A stretch of DNA of 64,000 bases, from positions 62,001 through 126,000 of the forward strand of contig NZ_QOVY01000003.1 of NCBI RefSeq assembly GCF_003932955.1. Reading direction: 5' to 3'. The first letter of the stretch is position 1. Each line of letters opens with the position of its first letter. The notes beneath the pieces were generated by a model that ran no database searches, was not told the origin of the DNA, and saw nothing but the letters and a program-made list of their open reading frames with translations. The position numbers and the translations under genes are program-made. This DNA is from Chryseobacterium sp. SC28 (GTDB taxonomy: Bacteria; Bacteroidota; Bacteroidia; Flavobacteriales; Weeksellaceae). Of this stretch, positions 8,108 to 17,141 are shown in pieces.

Positions 8108-9031
8108 ATGAATATCAACCACTTTCAACTCCATAAACCGCGACTGACACAAGAAAACAGACTGGACACCTTGGTGGAAAATCAGACCAAGTTCAGTTTA
8201 AATAATTGTGAACTAAGTATCTACGAAACGCATCAGGCGGCTTATAATGTGAAATTGCATTTTGAATATTTGACATTTACGGGAATGTTGCGTGGAAAAA
8301 AATGGATGAAGCTGGAGGACAAGAGCAACTACTTCGAATATCTGCCCGGAGAAAGCGTTTTGGTGGCACCGGGCGAGACGATGGTCATCGATTTTCCGGA
8401 GGCAGATGAGCAGCCCGCTCAATGTATTTCTCTGAGTTTGAAGCCCGAGTTCGTGCAGGAATCTCTGGATGATCTCAACCTCAGTGCCGCCAAAGTAGAT
8501 GATTCTTCGCAATGGAATATTTCTTTGGACGAATTCTATATGCTCAACAGCACATCTTTGGCCTCTGCAACCAATAATATTATGAGAATTGCGTTGGAAG
8601 AAAACTCGTATAAAGATGTGATGGCAGATTTTGCTGTGAAAGAATTATTGATAAGGCTGATGCAGACGCAAGCCAGAAATCTCATCGAAAAAAATACGTT
8701 GAAAAATCAATCGAGGATTGGTTTTGTTGCAGATTATATCAAGAAAAATCTGCATCAGAAATTATCCATCGATGCGATGGCAAAAATGGCTTGTGTAAGC
8801 AAGTCGAATTTCTTCAAAATGTTCAAAGAGGAATTGGGAATTTCGCCCAACGAATTTATTATCCGCGAGCGCATCAAGAAAGCGAAGGAATTACTGAATC
8901 AGCACAGCTCGGTGAGCGAAGTGGCTTATAATACGGGCTTTTCCGATACGAATTATTTCATTCGTGTGTTCAAACATATCCAAGGAGAGACGCCGAAGGC
9001 TTTTCAAAACAAAAAATTAGTTAGTAGTTAG
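8108..9031 (+). CDS. AraC family transcriptional regulator
   Basis: 307 residues. The N-terminal half (about 25-190) resembles the AraC-type ligand-binding cupin-like domain, with ESVLVAPGETMVIDFPEA. The C-terminal half (about 205-300) has two helix-turn-helix motifs: LSIDAMAKMACVSKSNFFKM and SVSEVAYNTGFSDTNYFIRV, followed by the family signature FKHIQGETPKAF. It is divergent from the aldehyde dehydrogenase gene, so it probably activates that gene in response to an aldehyde or alcohol. The last residues (KKLVSS) are encoded by a repeat-like TTAGTTAGTAGTTAGTTA tract. Confidence 0.9.
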   Translation: MNINHFQLHKPRLTQENRLDTLVENQTKFSLNNCELSIYETHQAAYNVKLHFEYLTFTGMLRGKKWMKLEDKSNYFEYLPGESVLVAPGETMVIDFPEADEQPAQCISLSLKPEFVQESLDDLNLSAAKVDDSSQWNISLDEFYMLNSTSLASATNNIMRIALEENSYKDVMADFAVKELLIRLMQTQARNLIEKNTLKNQSRIGFVADYIKKNLHQKLSIDAMAKMACVSKSNFFKMFKEELGISPNEFIIRERIKKAKELLNQHSSVSEVAYNTGFSDTNYFIRVFKHIQGETPKAFQNKKLVSS

Positions 9032-9051
9032 TTAATAGATCTTTTCAGAAG

Positions 9052-9079
9052 AGAACGAGCAGAAATGTCTGCTCGTTCT
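9052..9079. terminator. Bidirectional 12-bp hairpin between convergent genes
   Basis: AGAACGAGCAGA (9052-9063), loop AATG, TCTGCTCGTTCT (9068-9079) is a perfect 12-bp inverted repeat between the stops of the AraC gene (9031) and the class IV aminotransferase-like gene (9084). No strong T-run follows on either strand, so termination may be weak or the hairpin may protect both 3' ends. Confidence 0.6.
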
Positions 9080-9083
9080 TGAT

Positions 9084-9899
9084 TTATACGGGAAGATCAA
9101 AAGCTTGGCGCCACCGCACCAGCATCTCGGAAAAACCGGTATTTTCAAAGGTCTTGTTTCGGATTTTAGAAACCGAATGGATGCCTTTTTCGTCGGATAT
9201 TCGTAGGATTTCATCAGCTTTTTGAGATTCGAAAGCGATGATTTCGGCTTCTTCTATCTCTGCCAGTTTGTTTTTGTGAACGAAAGTGACGAAGTTTTCC
9301 ATCAGTGGCGAGATGTATGCGCCGTCCGTTTGCTTCGGAATTTTGACGACGTTGCCCTGCAAAAACAAGAGATTTCCAAAGATGCTTCGGGCGATTTTTT
9401 TATTTGGATTGAGGAGAATCACATCGTCCAAATCATTTTCCTCCGCATAGATCTGGGCGAAGATGTTTTCCGGAGAATGCACCCGGATATTGCTTAGCAG
9501 ATTAGCATTGACATTGATTTCCTTAATCAAATCCAGTTCTATATTTCCTTGGATCTTCAAAATATCTTGCTTTTCATCCACTTCAAAGAAAAAGGAGGTT
9601 TCTGATCTGGGCAAGGGCTTGCCGTCTTGTTTTCTATAAACCATCAGCTGAATGATGGCGTTTTGGATTCCCTTGGATAAAACTTCGTTCTGAAAAAGTG
9701 CCTGAAAAAATTCTAATGTGTAAGTCAAAGGGATTGTGAGCCTCATTTTCCGCATCGAGGCCATCAGGAAGAAATAAGATTCTTCTCCCATTATGATCTG
9801 GCCATTTCTGATAAAAAAAGAAACCCACACCGCATCTCCATAAAGAAAGGAACGATTGAGTAACTGCAAGTGATCCAAGGTATAAATTATCTTCTGCAT
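9084..9899 (-). CDS. Class IV aminotransferase-fold protein, apparently lacking the PLP lysine
   Basis: 271 residues matching the class IV (PabC/branched-chain) fold: RSFLYGDAVWVSFFIRNGQI near residue 16, ENDLDDVILLNPNKKIARSI (about 154-173) and the C-terminal ADEILRISDEKGIHSVSKI. In active members the lysine that holds PLP precedes the segment aligned with NIRVHSPENIFAQ (137-149), and an E-[GC]-x-x-NIF motif follows the LLN turn. Here the lysine position appears to be Ile or Arg139, and the Glu is missing (IARSIFGNLLF). This is my visual alignment to PabC. The protein may have lost aminotransferase or lyase activity. A START-like gene lies 50 nt upstream on the same strand. Confidence 0.75.
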   Translation of the reverse strand: MQKIIYTLDHLQLLNRSFLYGDAVWVSFFIRNGQIIMGEESYFFLMASMRKMRLTIPLTYTLEFFQALFQNEVLSKGIQNAIIQLMVYRKQDGKPLPRSETSFFFEVDEKQDILKIQGNIELDLIKEINVNANLLSNIRVHSPENIFAQIYAEENDLDDVILLNPNKKIARSIFGNLLFLQGNVVKIPKQTDGAYISPLMENFVTFVHKNKLAEIEEAEIIAFESQKADEILRISDEKGIHSVSKIRNKTFENTGFSEMLVRWRQAFDLPV

Positions 9900-9949
9900 T
9901 GTAGGATTTGAAAAAAAATAACGAACGATAAATCATCCATCCATTATTT

Positions 9950-10336
9950 TTAAGAAGCGCCTAATTTTAATTGAAGATTTTCTATCAGATTGTCCCAATA
10001 GAGCTTATTTTCTTCTTCATCGCCAGGTTCGCAAAAATCGGTAATGTTGAGCGAAAGGTCTTCAGTAATCTCGTCTATCACAATAGAAAGTTCGAAGTAA
10101 TATTTGGTGCCTTCGTCTTCTTCCCAACGGAAACGGACGAAACTCTCCGGCTTGTAACGGATCAACGTCGCCTTCTCGGCGGGACCGCCTCCCCAACTGA
10201 AGAAAAAATCATCGCCCCGCTCTACCACATCGTCTGCAAACCACTCTGATAACCCTTCTGCAGTTGCCAAATACTCATACAAAATCTCGGAAAGACAATG
10301 CATATTGTATTCGTACTGGACTTTCGTTTTCGTCAT
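9950..10336 (-). CDS. START-like domain protein (SRPBCC superfamily)
   Basis: 128 residues with the helix-grip layout of the AHSA1/START group: an early helix LSEILYEYLATAEGLSEWFADDVV, then a beta-rich stretch with FFFSWGGGPAEKATL and FVRFRWEE, and a C-terminal helix NKLYWDNLIENLQLKLG. These proteins bind hydrophobic ligands or act as co-chaperones; the role of this one is unknown. Upstream on the minus strand a weak promoter is visible: TTG, 19 nt, TATATTGC, with the -7 part at 10357-10364. The class IV aminotransferase-like gene follows and may be co-transcribed. Confidence 0.8.
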   Translation of the reverse strand: MTKTKVQYEYNMHCLSEILYEYLATAEGLSEWFADDVVERGDDFFFSWGGGPAEKATLIRYKPESFVRFRWEEDEGTKYYFELSIVIDEITEDLSLNITDFCEPGDEEENKLYWDNLIENLQLKLGAS

Positions 10337-10364
10337 ATTGAAATTCTAATTGTGGCGCAATATA

Positions 10365-10702
10365 TAAATTAATTTTTTATTTGCAAATCAAAAGGTCTAT
10401 GGAAATTCAAAAATTTTAGAGAAATAAAAATAGCATTTATCTGCTCTCTAAAAAACGTTCATAACTTAATATATCATATTATTTCGGCAGCTTTTTGACT
10501 TTAAATTTTTCTTGTCAGAAAAATATTCAACGTAACCCATCTTTTGGATCGATATTTTTCTTTGAGAAGTTTGCATTCGATAAATTGTGCAGCCGAAACT
10601 CTATTAACGAGCTTCAAAATATGCAACCTTTTTTTAAACAAAAATTTTGGCATTTTCAAATCAACATTTTGGCGTTTTTGCAATTAAAATTGAACTTAGT
10701 AT
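10365..10702. other. AT-rich intergenic region, no gene recognised
   Basis: Between the START-like gene and sdaA. Short frames exist on both strands (about 60-74 codons), but their composition (Lys/Phe/Asn rich, no motif) and overlap with each other argue against coding. Nothing else is recognised apart from the flanking promoters. Confidence 0.4.
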
Positions 10703-10733
10703 TTGAAAGGAATCTATAAATCCATTACATTTA
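10703..10733 (+). promoter_or_regulatory. Probable sdaA promoter
   Basis: TTG at 10703-10705, a 20-nt spacer, then TACATTTA (10726-10733), one mismatch from TAnnTTTG. The ATG follows 19 nt later. Confidence 0.5.
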
Positions 10734-10752
10734 CCATCATCAATTTTTCAAA

Positions 10753-12171
10753 ATGGAATCGATCAGCGTTTTCGACATTATCAAGATCGGCATCGGCCCC
10801 TCCTCTTCGCATACGATGGGACCTTGGAATGCCGCTCAAATGTTTCTGGATTTGGTAAAGCGAACGCATTCTTTGCAAGATGTGGCGGAAGTTTTTGTAG
10901 AATTCTTCGGCTCGCTCGCAAAAACAGGCATCGGCCACGGAACCGATATCGCAGCCATGCTTGGACTGAGCGGAGAAAACTTCCGGACTATTGATACGAA
11001 TAAGATTGAAGAAAAAATCGATAAAATAAAATCGGAACAAAAGATTCATTTAGGCGGAGAGATCTGGGTGCCGTTTATTTACGGTCATCATTTGATTCTG
11101 AACAAGGAAAAATCCCTCGACTTTCATCCGAACGGGATGATTTTCAGAATGGTTTTCAAGAATGGAGAAGAATTTAGTCAAGATTATTACTCGGTGGGTG
11201 GCGGTTTTGTTGCCACCCGAGAAGACAACTCGATGGAAGACCGCTGTGTGAGAACCTTGTATCCTTGCCACCACGGCAGCGACATCCTCAAATATTGCGA
11301 GCAACTTCATCTCGACAGAATCTCGGACCTGGTTTACCTCAACGAAGAATCTTGGCGAACGGAGGAGGAAACCCGCAGAAAAGCGCTGGAGATTTGGGAC
11401 AACATCAAAGATTGCGTGTACAAAAGTATCAACAAAAAAGGCGTTCTGCCCGGCGGACTCCACGTAACAAGACGCGCTTCGGAAATGAACGAAAAACTGC
11501 TCGGAACGCAGATTTACAAAAATAAAAACGAGTGGTTCGAGATGGTAAAAAATGATCCGAAAACCTTCAGCTCTGTTACCAAATGGGTTTCCTGCTTCGC
11601 TTTGGCCGTCAATGAAGAAAATGCATCCTTTGGGAGAATCATTACCGCTCCCACCAATGGCGCAAGCGGCGTGATCCCGGCAGTATTGATGTACGCCCAG
11701 GTTTTCACAGAATTTAATTCAGAAGAAGATATTGTCAGATTCCTGCTCGTTGCTGGCGAAATAGGAACATTGTTCAAAAAAAATGCAACTATCTCAGCCG
11801 CAATGGGCGGTTGCCAGGCAGAAGTGGGTGTCTCCTCTGCAATGGCCGCTGCGGGACTTACCGAGATTTCCGGGGGAACGCCTGCTCAGGTTTTGATGGC
11901 CGCAGAAATTGCGATGGAACATCACCTCGGTTTGACTTGCGACCCGATTGGCGGCCTTGTCCAGATCCCGTGCATCGAGCGCAATTCTATGGGTGCGATG
12001 AAGGCGATAACCGCTTCTTCTTTGGCTTTGGATGGCGATCCTGCGAAAGCAAAAGTGTCATTGGACAGTGTTATTAAATCGATGTGGGAAACGGCACTGG
12101 ATATGAATTCCAAATACAAAGAAACCTCCGAAGGCGGGCTGGCTATTGCCGTAAATGTGGCGGAATGTTAA
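10753..12171 (+). CDS. sdaA: L-serine ammonia-lyase (iron-sulfur, single chain)
   Basis: Deaminates L-serine to pyruvate with a 4Fe-4S cluster. The 472-residue chain fuses the beta domain (about 1-150, with GIGPSSSHTMGPWNAAQ) and the alpha domain (about 190-472). Cluster-binding and active-site stretches include TAPTNGASGVIPAVL, AAMGGCQAEVGVSSAMAAAGL and LTCDPIGGLVQIPCIERNSMG, which hold the expected cysteines. The fused form is normal for this enzyme in E. coli and Bacteroidota. It is monocistronic as far as visible, and 135 nt separate it from the helicase gene, which has its own promoter. Confidence 0.95.
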   Translation: MESISVFDIIKIGIGPSSSHTMGPWNAAQMFLDLVKRTHSLQDVAEVFVEFFGSLAKTGIGHGTDIAAMLGLSGENFRTIDTNKIEEKIDKIKSEQKIHLGGEIWVPFIYGHHLILNKEKSLDFHPNGMIFRMVFKNGEEFSQDYYSVGGGFVATREDNSMEDRCVRTLYPCHHGSDILKYCEQLHLDRISDLVYLNEESWRTEEETRRKALEIWDNIKDCVYKSINKKGVLPGGLHVTRRASEMNEKLLGTQIYKNKNEWFEMVKNDPKTFSSVTKWVSCFALAVNEENASFGRIITAPTNGASGVIPAVLMYAQVFTEFNSEEDIVRFLLVAGEIGTLFKKNATISAAMGGCQAEVGVSSAMAAAGLTEISGGTPAQVLMAAEIAMEHHLGLTCDPIGGLVQIPCIERNSMGAMKAITASSLALDGDPAKAKVSLDSVIKSMWETALDMNSKYKETSEGGLAIAVNVAEC

Positions 12172-12253
12172 GTTCTTATCCTTTTGGTCTACGGCATTTA
12201 ACGGCCAATATTAAATTATCCTTAATAATTAATTCCTTAAAAATACAGTCTGT

Positions 12254-12282
12254 TTGTTATCAAAAATAAAATCGTATCTTTG
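12254..12282 (+). promoter_or_regulatory. Promoter of the DbpA-like helicase gene
   Basis: TTG (12254-12256), 18-nt spacer, TATCTTTG (12275-12282): a full Bacteroidota consensus promoter, 24 nt upstream of the ATG at 12307. Confidence 0.75.
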
Positions 12283-12306
12283 CACAAATTATTAGACGAT
12301 CTTTAA

Positions 12307-14034
12307 ATGAATTTATTCACGGAATCCAATCTTAGCGCTGAAGTTCTTCAGGCGGTTGGCGACCTCGGCTTCGTAGAGCCGACAGATATCCAAAAACAGA
12401 CTATTCCTTTTATCTCTACAGATACTCGCGATCTTATCGCACTTGCGGCAACAGGAACAGGCAAAACAGCAGCATTTTCGCTTCCGATTTTGGATATGAT
12501 AGACGACAATAGTCGTAAAATCCAATTTTTGGTCCTTTGCCCCACTAGAGAACTTTGCCTCCAGATTACCAAAGACATCAAAAACTATTCTAAATACCTG
12601 AAAAACATCAAAACGGTAGCCGTTTATGGTGGTAGCAGTATTACGGACCAGATCAAATCTCTCCGAGAAAAACCACAAATCATCGTGGGAACGCCGGGGC
12701 GCGTGATCGATATGATCAACCGGAAAGCCTTAGACTTTTCCGAAGTACAATGGTTGGTATTAGACGAGGCGGACGAAATGCTTTCTATGGGTTTCAAAGA
12801 TGATTTGGAAACCATATTGAGAGAAACGCCCGATACAAAACAGACCTTTCTATTCTCTGCCACAATGAGCAAAGAAGTAGAACGCATCTCGAAAAATTAT
12901 CTCACCACGCCTCACAGGATCACGATCGGTTCTGTAAACGAGGTGAAGAAAAACATCTTGCACGAATTTTATGTCGTAGGATACAGACAAAAAAAAGAAG
13001 CCCTAAGACGACTGATAGATGCCAACCCAAACCAGTATTCTATCATTTTCTGCAGAACAAGAATGGAAACTCAGGAGGTTGCAGACTTCTTGATGCAAAA
13101 TGGCTATGCCGCAGATGCGCTGCACGGCGATCTTTCGCAGGCTCAAAGAGACACAGTGATGAAGAAATTCAGACTGAAAAATATCGACATTCTGGTAGCA
13201 ACAGACGTGGCCGCCCGAGGATTGGATGTAGATTCTCTCACGCACGTGATCCATTTCTCTTTGCCCGATGATCCGGAAGTTTTTGTTCACCGAAGCGGAA
13301 GAACGGGGCGCGCCGGCAAAAACGGAATCTCGATGACGCTGGCAAAACCGGAAGAAAGCAGGAAAATGAAGCAGATAAAGGCAGAAACCAAAATCGAAAT
13401 CGTCGAGAAAAAAATCCCAACAGGAAAGGAAATTATCAAAGCTCAGGTGGCCGGTGTTTTCGAAAAATTATTGACAGAACACGTGGATGTATTCGATTTT
13501 GACGAAAGCCTAATTCCCGATCTTTCTGCCTTCACCAAAGAGCAATTGGTAAGCCAGCTGTTGCAATTCCAATTAAAAGAAATGGCTACTTATTACCAAA
13601 ATAGCGATGATCTTGTAGATCAGAAATTTGGTGCGAGCCGAGATGACAAATTTGGAAGAAGAGAGCGGGACGGCAGAGACCGAGATAGCAGAGGATCGCG
13701 AGATGGCGGCTCTTTCCGAGACAGAGATAGCAGAGGAGACCGCGGCGGCGAGAGAAATGGCGGCAGAGACCGAAAGCCAAAACGAAGCAACGAGGATATG
13801 GTACGGTTCTTCTTCAATCTTGGGAAAAGAGACCAGCTGAAAAAAGTCGATATGTTGGAAATTATCAACAAAGCAACTTCCAAATCCAAGAAAAGAGCAG
13901 ATATTGGCGAGATAGAAATCCTCGACAAATTTAGTTTTTTCGAAATCGAAAAGTCTTACAAAAATGAAGTGATAGATGGCTTGACCACTATGAAATTTCG
14001 GGGGAAAGAAATGAGAGCAGAAGTGGCCAATTAA
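12307..14034 (+). CDS. DEAD-box RNA helicase with DbpA-type RNA-binding domain
   Basis: 575 residues. The two RecA-like helicase domains show motif I AATGTGKTAAF, Ia PTRELCLQI, GG/TPGR, II VLDEADEML, III FSATM, and V/VI TDVAARGLD and HRSGRTGRAG. A charged linker rich in Arg, Asp and Gly (about 445-500, repeats such as DRDSRGSRD) precedes a C-terminal DbpA RNA-binding domain (about 500-575). The domain order fits CsdA/DbpA-like helicases that act on rRNA in ribosome assembly. The linker makes the gene locally repetitive (about 13650-13790). It has its own consensus promoter and a terminator, so it is a single-gene unit. Confidence 0.93.
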   Translation: MNLFTESNLSAEVLQAVGDLGFVEPTDIQKQTIPFISTDTRDLIALAATGTGKTAAFSLPILDMIDDNSRKIQFLVLCPTRELCLQITKDIKNYSKYLKNIKTVAVYGGSSITDQIKSLREKPQIIVGTPGRVIDMINRKALDFSEVQWLVLDEADEMLSMGFKDDLETILRETPDTKQTFLFSATMSKEVERISKNYLTTPHRITIGSVNEVKKNILHEFYVVGYRQKKEALRRLIDANPNQYSIIFCRTRMETQEVADFLMQNGYAADALHGDLSQAQRDTVMKKFRLKNIDILVATDVAARGLDVDSLTHVIHFSLPDDPEVFVHRSGRTGRAGKNGISMTLAKPEESRKMKQIKAETKIEIVEKKIPTGKEIIKAQVAGVFEKLLTEHVDVFDFDESLIPDLSAFTKEQLVSQLLQFQLKEMATYYQNSDDLVDQKFGASRDDKFGRRERDGRDRDSRGSRDGGSFRDRDSRGDRGGERNGGRDRKPKRSNEDMVRFFFNLGKRDQLKKVDMLEIINKATSKSKKRADIGEIEILDKFSFFEIEKSYKNEVIDGLTTMKFRGKEMRAEVAN

Positions 14035-14071
14035 TCACAAAATTGCGAAAATAGACTACAATATTATATGT

Positions 14072-14098
14072 AAAAACCTGCCAATCAGCAGGTTTTTA
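14072..14098 (+). terminator. Intrinsic terminator after the helicase gene
   Basis: AAAAACCTGC / GCAGGTTTTT with loop CAATCA, the 3' arm ending in the T-run, located 38 nt after the stop codon. Confidence 0.8.
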
Positions 14099-14136
14099 TG
14101 CTTTTCAATATTAATGAAAAATTAACATTAAAGTTT

Positions 14137-14165
14137 TTGCATCCGTTTTTTTTGTATCATATTTG
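14137..14165 (+). promoter_or_regulatory. Promoter of the PhoU-like/PiT operon
   Basis: TTG (14137-14139), 18-nt spacer and CATATTTG (14158-14165), one mismatch from TAnnTTTG, followed 17 nt later by the ATG. Confidence 0.6.
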
Positions 14166-14182
14166 CACAAATTAAGCAAATA

Positions 14183-14821
14183 ATGGGGATAGGCAATATT
14201 TTCCGAGCATTTCAGCCAAAAGATAAAATCTTTTTCGATCTGTTTCTTCAGGTGGCAGACAACTTGGTAGAGATGTCCAAAACATTTCACGATGGCTTGC
14301 TGGAGTTTGACATCAATGATGAAACCTTGCTGAATCAAATGAGCGATTACGAACACAAGCTGGATGATCTCACCCACGAGATATTTGTACAATTGGGAGA
14401 AAACTTCATCACCCCATTTGACAGAGAAGACATCAATTATCTGGCCTCCGGATTAGACGATATTGCAGATTATATCTACGCCTCCGCAAAATATATTTAC
14501 CTTTACAAAAGCCCCGAAAACAAATATTACTCGGAGTTTTCTCTTTTGATTCATAAATGTTGCTTCGAAATCAAAAAGGCTTTGGAAAATCTGAAAGACT
14601 TCAAAAATCCCGGCGAAGTAAGAGAATCTTGCATCAAGATTAATTCTTATGAGAATATTGCGGATGACGTCCTCAGCCAAGCTATCGAAAAATTGTTTGA
14701 AACCAATGATGCCGTCTTGATCATTAAGCAAAAATCTATTCTGGACTATTTGGAAATCGTTACCGATAAAGCGGAAGATGTTGCCAACACAATGGAGAGC
14801 ATAGTGATCAAATACGCTTAA
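14183..14821 (+). CDS. DUF47/PhoU-like phosphate transport accessory protein
   Basis: 212-residue, almost wholly helical protein of the DUF47 (TIGR00153) family. Seen are the opening MGIGNIFRAFQPKDKIFFDLF and the acidic metal-binding PhoU-like helices with EHKLDDLTHEIFVQL and DREDINYLASGLDDIADYI. Members accompany PiT phosphate transporters and are thought to control them; the PiT gene begins 24 nt downstream. The acidic ExxxD patterns resemble the metal clusters of PhoU. No Pho-box-like site is recognised. Cytoplasmic, probably membrane-associated through its partner. Confidence 0.9.
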   Translation: MGIGNIFRAFQPKDKIFFDLFLQVADNLVEMSKTFHDGLLEFDINDETLLNQMSDYEHKLDDLTHEIFVQLGENFITPFDREDINYLASGLDDIADYIYASAKYIYLYKSPENKYYSEFSLLIHKCCFEIKKALENLKDFKNPGEVRESCIKINSYENIADDVLSQAIEKLFETNDAVLIIKQKSILDYLEIVTDKAEDVANTMESIVIKYA

Positions 14822-14845
14822 AAGGCTGCATCTAAAAATAAACGA

Positions 14846-15988
14846 ATGGACTTTCCGATTCTACTAATTGTCATCATCGCTCTCGCGCTCATATTCGATT
14901 ATATCAATGGTTTTCACGATGCGGCCAACTCCATCGCAACCATCGTTTCTACAAAAGTACTCACGCCTTTCCAAGCTGTTCTTTGGGCAGCATTTTGGAA
15001 TTTTGCCGCGTTTTTCATCGCCGCATATATCGTTGGCGAATTCAAAATCGGAAATACGATTGCCAAAACGGTAGACGAAAATTTCATTACCTTAGAAGTC
15101 ATCTTTTCCGGACTTATCGCCGCCATCGCTTGGAATCTTTTGACTTGGTGGTTCGGTATTCCGTCCTCATCGTCCCACACTTTGATCGGTGGCTTTATCG
15201 GCGCAGCATTGATGCACGCTTTGTTGGGAGACTATCATTTGCTAGCCGTTGCACATCCGGAATATTCTTTTTTCGAAAATGTTTATTTGGCGTTTAAACA
15301 GCTTTTCACGCAGAATGTGGTGAAATATAAAGTCGTCATTCCTATTTTCCTGTTTATTTTTATGGCTCCATTGATTGGGATGTTCATTTCCGTTATTATT
15401 ACGCTGATCATCGTCAATATTTGCAAAAAATCAAAACCGCATAAGGCAGAACGTGTTTTCAAAAGATTGCAGTTGGTTTCTTCTGCCTTGTTCAGCCTCG
15501 GCCACGGAACCAATGACGCGCAGAAAGTGATGGGGATTATTGGCGCTGCAATGATCTATTTTCACGTCAATATGATGCAAGATCCATTATACTTAAATAT
15601 TCCTGAGGCAGGACGGTTCAACTTTTTTGCCGAGCATTACCTGTGGGTGCCGCTGATTTCGTTCTTAGCCATCGCATTGGGAACGATGAGTGGCGGCTGG
15701 AAGATTATCAAAACAATGGGAACCAAAATCACCAAAGTGACGCCACTCGAAGGAGTAGCGGCAGAAACGGCGGGGGCAATCACGCTTTTCATTACCGAGC
15801 AATTGAGAATTCCGGTTTCCACAACGCATACCATCACAGGATCCATCATCGGCGTGGGGCTTACGAAAAGAGTATCAGCCGTGCGGTGGGGCATTACCGT
15901 CAGCCTGCTCTGGGCTTGGATTCTTACGATCCCCATCAGCGCCATCGTTGCAGGAATAACTTATCTGCTTGTCGCTTTGATTTTCTAA
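14846..15988 (+). CDS. Low-affinity inorganic phosphate transporter, PiT family
   Basis: 380 residues with about ten membrane segments. Both PiT signature repeats are present: DYINGFHDAANSIATIVSTKVL near residue 13 and FSLGHGTNDAQKVMGII near residue 217, plus PVSTTHTITGSIIG and PSSSSHTLIGGFIGAAL. The family moves phosphate, as metal-phosphate in E. coli, with protons or sodium. It forms a two-gene operon with the preceding DUF47 gene and ends at a terminator 25 nt downstream. Confidence 0.95.
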   Translation: MDFPILLIVIIALALIFDYINGFHDAANSIATIVSTKVLTPFQAVLWAAFWNFAAFFIAAYIVGEFKIGNTIAKTVDENFITLEVIFSGLIAAIAWNLLTWWFGIPSSSSHTLIGGFIGAALMHALLGDYHLLAVAHPEYSFFENVYLAFKQLFTQNVVKYKVVIPIFLFIFMAPLIGMFISVIITLIIVNICKKSKPHKAERVFKRLQLVSSALFSLGHGTNDAQKVMGIIGAAMIYFHVNMMQDPLYLNIPEAGRFNFFAEHYLWVPLISFLAIALGTMSGGWKIIKTMGTKITKVTPLEGVAAETAGAITLFITEQLRIPVSTTHTITGSIIGVGLTKRVSAVRWGITVSLLWAWILTIPISAIVAGITYLLVALIF

Positions 15989-16012
15989 AATTTAATTCAA
16001 GAAATAAATGAC

Positions 16013-16039
16013 AGCTTTCCGGTTTAGGGAAGCTTTTTT
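16013..16039 (+). terminator. Intrinsic terminator after the PiT gene
   Basis: AGCTTTCC / GGGAAGCT (8 bp with one G-U pair, loop GGTTTA) followed by TTTTT. Confidence 0.75.
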
Positions 16040-16084
16040 ACTTTACAAATCTGCCACCGCAACCAAAAACAAGACCCGAAATCT

Positions 16085-16115
16085 TTGAAAAACATTTTTA
16101 AAAATCGTAATTTTG
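16085..16115 (+). promoter_or_regulatory. Promoter of the polyprenyl synthetase gene
   Basis: TTG (16085-16087), 20-nt spacer, TAATTTTG (16108-16115), matching the Bacteroidota consensus, 17 nt before the ATG. Confidence 0.7.
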
Positions 16116-16132
16116 CCTCAAACAAATTTTAA

Positions 16133-17104
16133 ATGGAATTCTTAGATCAGTATCAAAAAATTGTCGCAGACGCTATCGAAAAATATACGTTTACCAATAA
16201 GCCCGACGAGCTGTACCAACCGATGAATTACATAATCTCTCACGGCGGCAAGAGGCTCCGCCCAATTATGGTGCTGATGGCGTGTGATCTTTTCAACGGG
16301 GATTTGGATAAAGCATTAAAACCCGCTTTGGCAATAGAATTCTTCCACAATTTTACTCTGATCCACGACGATATAATGGACGAAGCACCAATTAGGAGAA
16401 ATAAACCCACGATTCACACGCTGCACGGCATCAACGTGGGGATTCTTTCCGGCGATGCGCTTTTGATCAAAGCTTATCAATTCTTCGAAGATCTGGAACC
16501 CGTCTTGTTTAAGAAATGTATCCACATATTCTCAGAAACGGGAGCCCTCCTTTGCGAAGGTCAGCAATGGGACATTAATTTCGAGAATATGACAAACGTG
16601 AGTTACGACGATTATATCCAGATGATTACCTTCAAAACCGGTTCGCTGAGCGCATCGTCTTTCCAAATCGGAGCCTTGATCGCAGGCGCTTCCGAAGAAG
16701 ATGCCGAAGCGATGTACAACTTCGGAAAGCACATCGGGATCGCCTTCCAGATTATGGATGACTACTTGGATGTTTTTGGAAATCAGGAACAATTCGGAAA
16801 AAAACACGCCGGCGATATCTACGAAAACAAAAAAACCATTCTTTATCTTTTGGCCTTGCAATACGCCAATCCGGAAGAAGTCTATGAACTCAATTATTGG
16901 TATTCCAAAAAGACGGATAATATCGATAAAGTTTATAGCGTTGAAAAAATATTTCGCAAAACCAAAGTGGACGACAAAGTTCTGCGACTGATCCAAAAAC
17001 ATAATGAAATAGGACAATCTTATCTCGACAAAATCAACCTTCCGGATGAGAAAAAACTGCCTTTCCGAGAACTGGCCAACTATCTTTTGAGAAGAGAGAG
17101 CTAA
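16133..17104 (+). CDS. Polyprenyl diphosphate synthase (trans-isoprenyl family)
   Basis: 323 residues. It condenses isopentenyl diphosphate onto allylic diphosphates to make farnesyl or longer chains. Motifs: GGKRLRPIMVLMA (about 38-50), first aspartate-rich motif HDDIMDEA (DDxxD at 79-83), FKTGSLSASSF, and second aspartate-rich motif IMDDYLDVFG (about 206-215) followed by KKHAGDIYENKKT. Product length cannot be fixed: the residue five before the first DDxxD is Phe, and large residues near this site often limit chain length. It stands alone behind its own promoter. Confidence 0.9.
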   Translation: MEFLDQYQKIVADAIEKYTFTNKPDELYQPMNYIISHGGKRLRPIMVLMACDLFNGDLDKALKPALAIEFFHNFTLIHDDIMDEAPIRRNKPTIHTLHGINVGILSGDALLIKAYQFFEDLEPVLFKKCIHIFSETGALLCEGQQWDINFENMTNVSYDDYIQMITFKTGSLSASSFQIGALIAGASEEDAEAMYNFGKHIGIAFQIMDDYLDVFGNQEQFGKKHAGDIYENKKTILYLLALQYANPEEVYELNYWYSKKTDNIDKVYSVEKIFRKTKVDDKVLRLIQKHNEIGQSYLDKINLPDEKKLPFRELANYLLRRES

Positions 17105-17141
17105 GAAAAAAAGAGTCAAGTACAAAAGAAACAAGTTAAAA

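Noticed and set aside
10495-10719. Two overlapping small frames upstream of sdaA
   Set aside because: AT-rich, no recognisable protein features, and they include the sdaA promoter region.
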